A DNA stretch of 64,000 bases from Rhizobium sp. NXC14 (GTDB lineage Bacteria; Pseudomonadota; Alphaproteobacteria; Rhizobiales; Rhizobiaceae): contig NZ_CP021030.1 in assembly GCF_002117485.1 (NCBI RefSeq), forward strand, positions 2,793,001-2,857,000. The letters run 5' to 3'. Position 1 is the stretch's first letter, and the number at the start of each line of letters is the position of its first letter. The position numbers were made by a program, and so were the translations under genes. Below the pieces are notes generated by a model. The model had not been told where the DNA came from. It was given only the letters and a program-made list of their open reading frames with translations, and searched no databases. Of the stretch, positions 59,701 to 64,000 are shown piece by piece.

Positions 59701-59798
59701 ATTAAATTTGTCTCTGACGGCTGACCACGGATGTACTGGCAGCCGTCATTGAGACAGATCGAGGAAGGTCGGTGCGAGTTTCGCCCGGCCTTTTTTCT
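59701..59798 (+). ncRNA. Candidate small RNA with two stem-loops
   Basis: TTGAAT (59667-59672) and TATTTA (59689-59694, 16-base spacer) could form a promoter, with a start near 59,701. The transcript would contain a hairpin with TGACGGCTG (59715-59723) and CAGCCGTCA (59740-59748) plus flanking TGTCTC/GAGACA, then the terminator AAGGTCGGTGCGA...TCGCCCGGCCTTTTTT (59765-59797). The terminator's T-tract is on the + strand, so it ends a + transcript. This is a structural prediction only. Confidence 0.45.
59765..59797 (+). terminator. Strong intrinsic terminator on the + strand
   Basis: A stem of about twelve pairs with one bulged T and one G-U pair (AAGGTCGG-T-GCGA against TCGC-CCGGCCTT) and a GTT loop is followed by six T residues. 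It is 230 bases beyond the last + strand gene. Confidence 0.75.
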
Positions 59799-59862
59799 TG
59801 GCCTGTCGGGCAAGACCGGGCGATTTCACGCTCGCCGCGTGAAGCGCCCCTGCAGCCCGATG

Positions 59863-60165
59863 TTAGTTGGGAATCCTGTTGTAGAAGGATTGCGGATCGT
59901 ACACGCACTCGTAGTCGAGAACGCACATCTTCCCGTCTCTATCCCTCACCGTTGCAGTGTCGTACTTGTCACCCAGATTGCATCGGGCCGGCGGATAACG
60001 GAAGCTGCGACCGCCGATGCCCATGCGCACGAAAACGGCTTTGTCCTTACGGATGATTTGCGCAAGCTCCTTGCAGCTGTGATCCCTGGCATTGACCTCT
60101 ACCGCCTCGGCGGCAAGGGCTGCGGACGGAAACAACAGGGCGAAGGCCAAAAAGAGGCTTTTCAT
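59863..60165 (-). CDS. Small secreted cysteine protein, paralog A
   Basis: This is a 100-residue exported protein. The signal peptide covers residues 1-19 (ending AALAAEA). Four cysteines (HSCKEL, ARCNLG, KMCVLDYECVYD) and the core GGRSFRYPPARC are shared with its neighbour at 60252-60548, a tandem duplication. The function is unknown; the cysteine pattern suggests two disulfides. ATG 60165 fits a signal peptide; the frame opens earlier at 60201. Confidence 0.8.
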   Translation of the reverse strand: MKSLFLAFALLFPSAALAAEAVEVNARDHSCKELAQIIRKDKAVFVRMGIGGRSFRYPPARCNLGDKYDTATVRDRDGKMCVLDYECVYDPQSFYNRIPN

Positions 60166-60251
60166 GGGAACTCCTGGACGCGAGAGCGTGATGAACGACA
60201 AAAAACGTGAGCGGTTTTGGATGATATCCCACGCAACTGAGAACGAATTCT

Positions 60252-60548
60252 TCAGGGGAAATTATAGGGCGACGCCGGGTCGAACACGCAGGCATAGTCC
60301 AGAACGCAAGTCCTCCCTTCGGCATCGCCAACGCTTGTCGTGCTGCGCTTGTCGCCCATGTCGCACTGCGCCGGCGGGTAGCGGAAGCTGCGGCCGCCGA
60401 GGCCGACACGGACAAAGACCTTCTTGTTCTGCCGGATGATCTGCGCAAGCTCGCTGCAGCTGTGGTCCCCCGCTTTGACCTCCACTGCGCTCGCTGCAAA
60501 GGCCGGCAGCGGCAAGGATAAAGCCACGATGAATATGACGGTTCTCAT
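60252..60548 (-). CDS. Small secreted cysteine protein, paralog B
   Basis: This is a 98-residue exported protein, paralogous to the previous one. The signal peptide covers residues 1-18 (ending PAFAASA). It shares AVEVKAGDHSCSELAQIIRQ with AVEVNARDHSCKELAQIIRK, then GGRSFRYPPAQC and TCVLDYACVFDP. The gene is 86 bases upstream of paralog A on the same strand. ATG 60548 is preceded by GGGAGG. The open frame continues to 60614 without a signal-like start. Confidence 0.82.
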   Translation of the reverse strand: MRTVIFIVALSLPLPAFAASAVEVKAGDHSCSELAQIIRQNKKVFVRVGLGGRSFRYPPAQCDMGDKRSTTSVGDAEGRTCVLDYACVFDPASPYNFP

Positions 60549-60675
60549 GACCCCTCCCGTTAATAGGGGAGAGATAGGGTGCGCAGGTCGACACGGCCAG
60601 TCATGCCGAGACATGCGGTCGGCCTAGAAACAAGACCATGCGCTGACGCTATTCAATCAATCTTATCAAGAGATT

Positions 60676-60751
<76 letters not shown>

Positions 60752-60970
60752 GTTCGCGCTTGGCTGCGCGGTGTGACGGGGCGTATAAACAGGATCGGCA
60801 GGCTTGTCCAGCGCATCAGCGAAAATTCTTTGGTTAATCTCAAAGATTTTTCCGCAGCGCCGAAATGCGGCACACACTCCTAGAACTCGGAATCGATCTT
60901 CGAGAGGGATGATGCGCCAATTCAAGGTGATAGAGCGTCCCGGCTGACGGAGCGCGGCGCTCTCGCAAAC

Positions 60971-61882
60971 TCAAAGCTCAAGTGTGCCGCTCGCCAGCCG
61001 CACCGCCTGGCCGCCGATCCGCGCGTTGGAAATCGTCCCGCCTTCGACATCGATATGCAGGTGGATGAAGGACGGACGACCCATCTCGACGCCCTGCTCA
61101 ATCATGATCGGGTGGTGCCCGTCCGTAAGCCGGTCAAAATGGCGGATTGCTCCGGAGAGCGCCGCCGCCGCCGCGCCGGTGGCCGGATCTTCGACGATGC
61201 CCATGCCGCTGGCGAACATGCGCGCATGGAACTTCGCAACGTGGTTGACGCCGCCGCGGCAATAGACATAGGCCGAGGCAAGCGCGCCATCGGCGAAGGG
61301 CACGATCTTTTCCCAAAGCTGCGGATCGAATTCCACCCGCTGAGCCGTGCCGACATCGTGCACCGGAATGAGCAGAAACGGAACGCCGGCGCTCCAGACC
61401 GAGGGGACGTGATTTTCAAAGCCGATTTCGGTGACCTTCAGCGACAGCGCATCGGCGATGCCGAGCTTGTCGAGCGGCATGACGGCTTGCTGCGATTTGC
61501 GCGGCAGGTCAAATTCGGCAAAGCTCGCCTCACCCTGCCTCAGCCGCACGGCGCAACGCACCGGCCCGACGTTTTCCTCGAGCACCATGACGAGATCGAG
61601 GGCCGCTGCGCCATGAGCCCGCTCGGCCAGCGCCACCGCAGTGCCGACCGTGGGATGGCCGGCAAAGGGCAGCTCGCGGCCCGGCGTGAAGATTCTGAGC
61701 TTCGCCGCGTAGGCGGGATTGGTCGAAGGCTGCACGAAAACCGTTTCGGAGAGATTGATCTCTCGGGTGATCGCCTGCATCGCCTCGTCGCTGAGATCGT
61801 CGCCGTCGAAAACCACTGCGAGTGGGTTGCCCGCAAGCTTTCGATCGGTGAACACGTCATAGACGCTGTAGCTTCGCGCCAC
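60971..61882 (-). CDS. PhzF family isomerase/epimerase
   Basis: This is a 303-residue PhzF-type protein with two mirror beta-alpha halves like diaminopimelate epimerase. The catalytic glutamate lies in NLSETVFVQPS, and the fold motif is RELPFAGHPTVGTAVALAE; the second half has GIVEDPATGAAAAALSGA. PhzF isomerises a phenazine precursor; most relatives, like this one outside a phenazine cluster, have unknown substrates. The gene is single, with a 219-base gap to the tRNA. Confidence 0.92.
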   Translation of the reverse strand: MARSYSVYDVFTDRKLAGNPLAVVFDGDDLSDEAMQAITREINLSETVFVQPSTNPAYAAKLRIFTPGRELPFAGHPTVGTAVALAERAHGAAALDLVMVLEENVGPVRCAVRLRQGEASFAEFDLPRKSQQAVMPLDKLGIADALSLKVTEIGFENHVPSVWSAGVPFLLIPVHDVGTAQRVEFDPQLWEKIVPFADGALASAYVYCRGGVNHVAKFHARMFASGMGIVEDPATGAAAAALSGAIRHFDRLTDGHHPIMIEQGVEMGRPSFIHLHIDVEGGTISNARIGGQAVRLASGTLEL

Positions 61883-62107
61883 ATCGGCCTCCTTGAATCG
61901 ATCGTCGGGCCGTCAACCTGCCCGACCGTGCGACCGAGTGCAAGGCGCTAACTCGGGTAAGAACAACCCGTCGCCGGCCGGAGACGTCTGCACTCGGCAA
62001 TTTGCGCGGGATCGTTAATGAAAATCGATCTTTCTCGGAAGCGCTTGGCGAGCGTGGTACCCCCCAAGGGGTCTCGAAGGACGAGGTCGGCCTCTGATTG
62101 CCGCGCG

Positions 62108-62878
62108 CTATGCGCCCCTCTTCCCGAAATACCAGTCAATCACCGGCAGCATCGCGATGTTATACGGATAAGCGTTCCGATCAGCCGAACGGATCGCCAC
62201 CGCACCCGCGATCTCCTTGTCTTCGGCAACCAGCATGTGGGCCTCGATCCGCTCGACCATCTCGTCGGCCGTCAGGTCGAAACGGAAGAGCCTCAGCAAC
62301 GTCACCGTACGCCTGGCGTGGCTGGCAAAGAGCCCCTGCCCCGCCACCGAATCGGAAAGATTAAGGCCGGTTTCCTCGAGCACCTCGCGGCGCATGTTGG
62401 CCTCGATGTCGCAGCGCCCGTCGAAGATATCCTCGGGTTCCAACGAGCCGGCGGCGAAATAGACCTGGCCGGGATTGGCGGTGTGCGCACCCATGCGGAT
62501 CGCAACCAGCGCGCCGTCGGAGCTTTCGAGCACGGGATAGGCGAAGATGTGCAGCCCGCCTTGGCGCTGCGGCTGGCGGCGCCAGTACATGAAGGCGGAA
62601 AAAGGCGTGACGTAGCCCTCACCCGAAATTCCCTCCTCGCCGAGCGACAGCCGCTGCTGGAAGATCAGGCGCCCGTCGAAGAGTGCCGGGTTGGCGGCGA
62701 TCTCCCTCAGCCAATTCTCGCGGATCGCCGATTCCTCGGCGGCGACGAAAGGATGAGTGCCGGGCAGGACGCGGAGATCGACGCCGGCGATGGGGAAGAC
62801 CGTAGCTTCCGGCGGCCAGCCGGCGAAATCATCGGAAAAATCAGTGTTCGGAAAATTTATCTTCAAATTCGTTTTCAT
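62108..62878 (-). CDS. NUDIX hydrolase
   Basis: This is a 256-residue protein with a Nudix domain in its middle and C-terminal part. The Nudix box is GSLEPEDIFDGRCDIEANMR with REVLEETGL following (G-x5-E-x7-R-E-x-x-E-E-x-G). The N-terminal 110 residues are an extra domain seen in related alphaproteobacterial proteins. ATG 62878 overlaps the stop of the EEP gene (ATGA), so they are coupled. It would cleave a nucleoside-diphosphate-linked compound; the substrate is unknown. Confidence 0.9.
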   Translation of the reverse strand: MKTNLKINFPNTDFSDDFAGWPPEATVFPIAGVDLRVLPGTHPFVAAEESAIRENWLREIAANPALFDGRLIFQQRLSLGEEGISGEGYVTPFSAFMYWRRQPQRQGGLHIFAYPVLESSDGALVAIRMGAHTANPGQVYFAAGSLEPEDIFDGRCDIEANMRREVLEETGLNLSDSVAGQGLFASHARRTVTLLRLFRFDLTADEMVERIEAHMLVAEDKEIAGAVAIRSADRNAYPYNIAMLPVIDWYFGKRGA

Positions 62879-63984
62879 GGGAGATCCAGTGTGATGACGA
62901 CGGGGCAATGGTCGGAGGCCTTCGGCCGGTCCCAGCCGGTACGAGGATAACGCTCCACCTCCTGGCCCGGCGGGAAGATGGTGCGGTAGGGTTGGCCGCT
63001 GCGGATGATCTCGGGCAGGCGTCCGGCATTAAGGGCGGCAAGTGCGGGCGAAAGCCAGATATAATCGAGCTGGCAGAGGTGCTGCTCCTGCGGCCCGCGC
63101 GCATGATAAAGCGTCCAGCGGTCGAGGGGCTGACGACGGCGGACGACATTTTCAGCAAAGCTGTCATGGCTGAAGACGTCGAGCGCGCTCTCGGTCTCCA
63201 CCTGATGCTCGAAACGATAGCCGGCGCCACGCCGCCCAACGACGTCGACGCGCTCCTGATAGTCATTCATGTCGCCGCAGATGGCAAAGCTCTTCGAGGC
63301 TGTGTGGCCGGCGCCGAAGCGGTCCTCGATGATGCGGCGCACGGCGCGCGCCTCGGCGCGACGGAGCGGCAGTGTCGATTGCCGGCCGTCCAGGCCGTCG
63401 CGCGCACTGCCCATCGACTTGAAATGCACTACATAGAGCGAGAAAGGCCTGCCGCCGATCAGGAGGTCGAGTTCCAGGCAGTCCCGCTTGAATATCTTGT
63501 CGTCGATACGATTGGTAAGCGCCAGTTCCTCGTCGAAGAGATCGAAATCGCGATAGGTCGTCATCGCATGGCTTCTGATATCTCTAAGCTCGATCTTCTG
63601 GCCATCGCGCGTTTCCTCGCGCATCAGCACGGCGACATCGATGCCGCGGCTGTCATTGCCCTCGACCAGGAATTTCTGCCGATAGCCGTTTCCGACCATG
63701 CGGAAGAGATAACCGTATTCGAACGCCTGAAGGGCGGCCATATTGTCGATTTCCTGCAGGCAGAGAATATCGGCGTCGGCATCCGCGATCGCCAGCGCCG
63801 TCATCTGCCTCGTATCATCGGTGGCGGCGATCACGCGCGCTTGCTCGAGCTGCTGGTAGACGCCCTCGCTGTTCACCTCGAAAAGCTTGATGACGCGATC
63901 CTGGCGCAGCTGGTTGCGAAAACCCGTGAGATCGAAACGGGTCAGCAGGTTTTCGACGTTGAAGGTGGCGAGGCGGAGCGACAT
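62875..63984 (-). CDS. Endonuclease/exonuclease/phosphatase (EEP) family protein
   Basis: This is a 369-residue metal-dependent phosphodiesterase. The start MSLRLATFNVENLL and ILCLQEIDNM (catalytic Glu), YVVHFKSMG, ICGDMNDYQ and the C-terminal KASDHCPVVITLDL (Asp-His pair) are all canonical EEP motifs. Substrates in this superfamily range from DNA to phospholipids and nucleotides. It has no signal peptide, so it is cytosolic. It is first in a two-gene unit with the NUDIX gene (ATGA overlap). ATG 63984 is 17 bases from the window end. Confidence 0.9.
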   Translation of the reverse strand: MSLRLATFNVENLLTRFDLTGFRNQLRQDRVIKLFEVNSEGVYQQLEQARVIAATDDTRQMTALAIADADADILCLQEIDNMAALQAFEYGYLFRMVGNGYRQKFLVEGNDSRGIDVAVLMREETRDGQKIELRDIRSHAMTTYRDFDLFDEELALTNRIDDKIFKRDCLELDLLIGGRPFSLYVVHFKSMGSARDGLDGRQSTLPLRRAEARAVRRIIEDRFGAGHTASKSFAICGDMNDYQERVDVVGRRGAGYRFEHQVETESALDVFSHDSFAENVVRRRQPLDRWTLYHARGPQEQHLCQLDYIWLSPALAALNAGRLPEIIRSGQPYRTIFPPGQEVERYPRTGWDRPKASDHCPVVITLDLP

Positions 63985-64000
63985 GAGAAAGGTCCGGTTG

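Larger units (their letters stand above)
59534..59862. other. 329-base gap holding stem-loops and a small RNA candidate
   Basis: This gap lies between convergent genes. It contains the large hairpin at 59561-59607, a candidate small RNA (about 59,701-59,798) and its terminator. No protein gene is seen. Confidence 0.6.

Noticed and set aside
61883..62107. Possible tRNA-like sequence around TACCCCCCAAGGGGTC
   Set aside because: No cloverleaf can be formed; only one short hairpin is visible.

Overview
The window looks like a chromosome-type segment of a fast-growing alphaproteobacterium of the Rhizobium etli / R. leguminosarum group. The grounds are a high GC content with rhizobial codon use, three copies of a RIME-like palindromic repeat (GCCGGCATCTCCCCCACA type), a type II lumazine synthase (RibH2) behind an FMN riboswitch, a Zur/ZnuABC locus with histidine-rich tails, and many small rhizobial families (DUF2277, DUF4168, DUF899, DUF1194, GCG_CRPN, BTLCP). 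The species is an inference; no rRNA or marker gene is present.

Layout. 1-2.1 kb: a sugar-type ABC binding protein (cut by the window edge) divergent from a ROK repressor. 2.5-6.5 kb: DUF2277, a cupin, DUF4168, and a DMT exporter divergent from a MocR-type regulator. 6.8-9.1 kb: a receiver protein, an N-terminally short histidine kinase and a GNAT. 9.3-12.4 kb: beta-propeller and TPR/wHTH regulator genes divergent from DUF899 and a small membrane protein. 12.4-18.6 kb: SDR, LLM flavin oxidoreductase, LysR, an ArsR-MFS operon with a three-repeat operator, and a methyltransferase. 18.5-22.4 kb: a complete iron-siderophore-type ABC operon (binding protein, two permeases, ATPase). 22.5-28.8 kb: a class III cyclase, small proteins, SRPBCC, the FMN riboswitch with ribH2, VOC, DUF1194 and LysR. 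28.9-30.2 kb: a frameshifted SDR coupled to a RidA protein.

30.2-36.6 kb is the most unusual block. A three-helix membrane protein resembling the Pycsar effector domain (DUF5706/PycTM) is divergent from a two-gene coupled operon: a 1252-residue FecR-TPR-outer-membrane-barrel protein and a CHASE2-class III nucleotide cyclase. This suggests an envelope-sensing cyclic-nucleotide circuit, possibly with a membrane-acting effector.

36.6-47.4 kb: TetR and DUF308, an epimerase, a sulfite-oxidase-family protein, a decayed DMT gene, GNAT and nucleotidyltransferase (probable frameshift), FAH hydrolase with gamma-carbonic anhydrase, an ICMT-like methyltransferase, hypotheticals, and a BTLCP protease. 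47.5-48.8 kb: a secreted glycine-rich repeat protein behind a perfect CtrA-type box. 49.0-53.9 kb: the zinc regulon. znuC-znuB-zur is divergent from znuA; after a strong terminator come a COG0523 GTPase and a previously easy-to-miss 57-residue cysteine protein. Both + strand units carry the same ATGTAAT-N3-ATAACAT operator. 54.2-58.9 kb: a frameshifted RcnB-like gene, VOC, a CorC/HlyC-type CBS protein, and a chrA operon with a rhodanese-ChrB protein. 59.2-64 kb: a small membrane protein, a candidate small RNA, two tandem paralogous secreted proteins, tRNA-Lys(CUU), PhzF, and a NUDIX gene coupled to an EEP-family phosphodiesterase.

Several genes carry single-base lesions (SDR at about 29,008; RcnB in an A-tract at 54,509-54,513; nucleotidyltransferase at about 41,811-41,830). 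These may be real decay or assembly errors, and the sequence alone cannot tell which.
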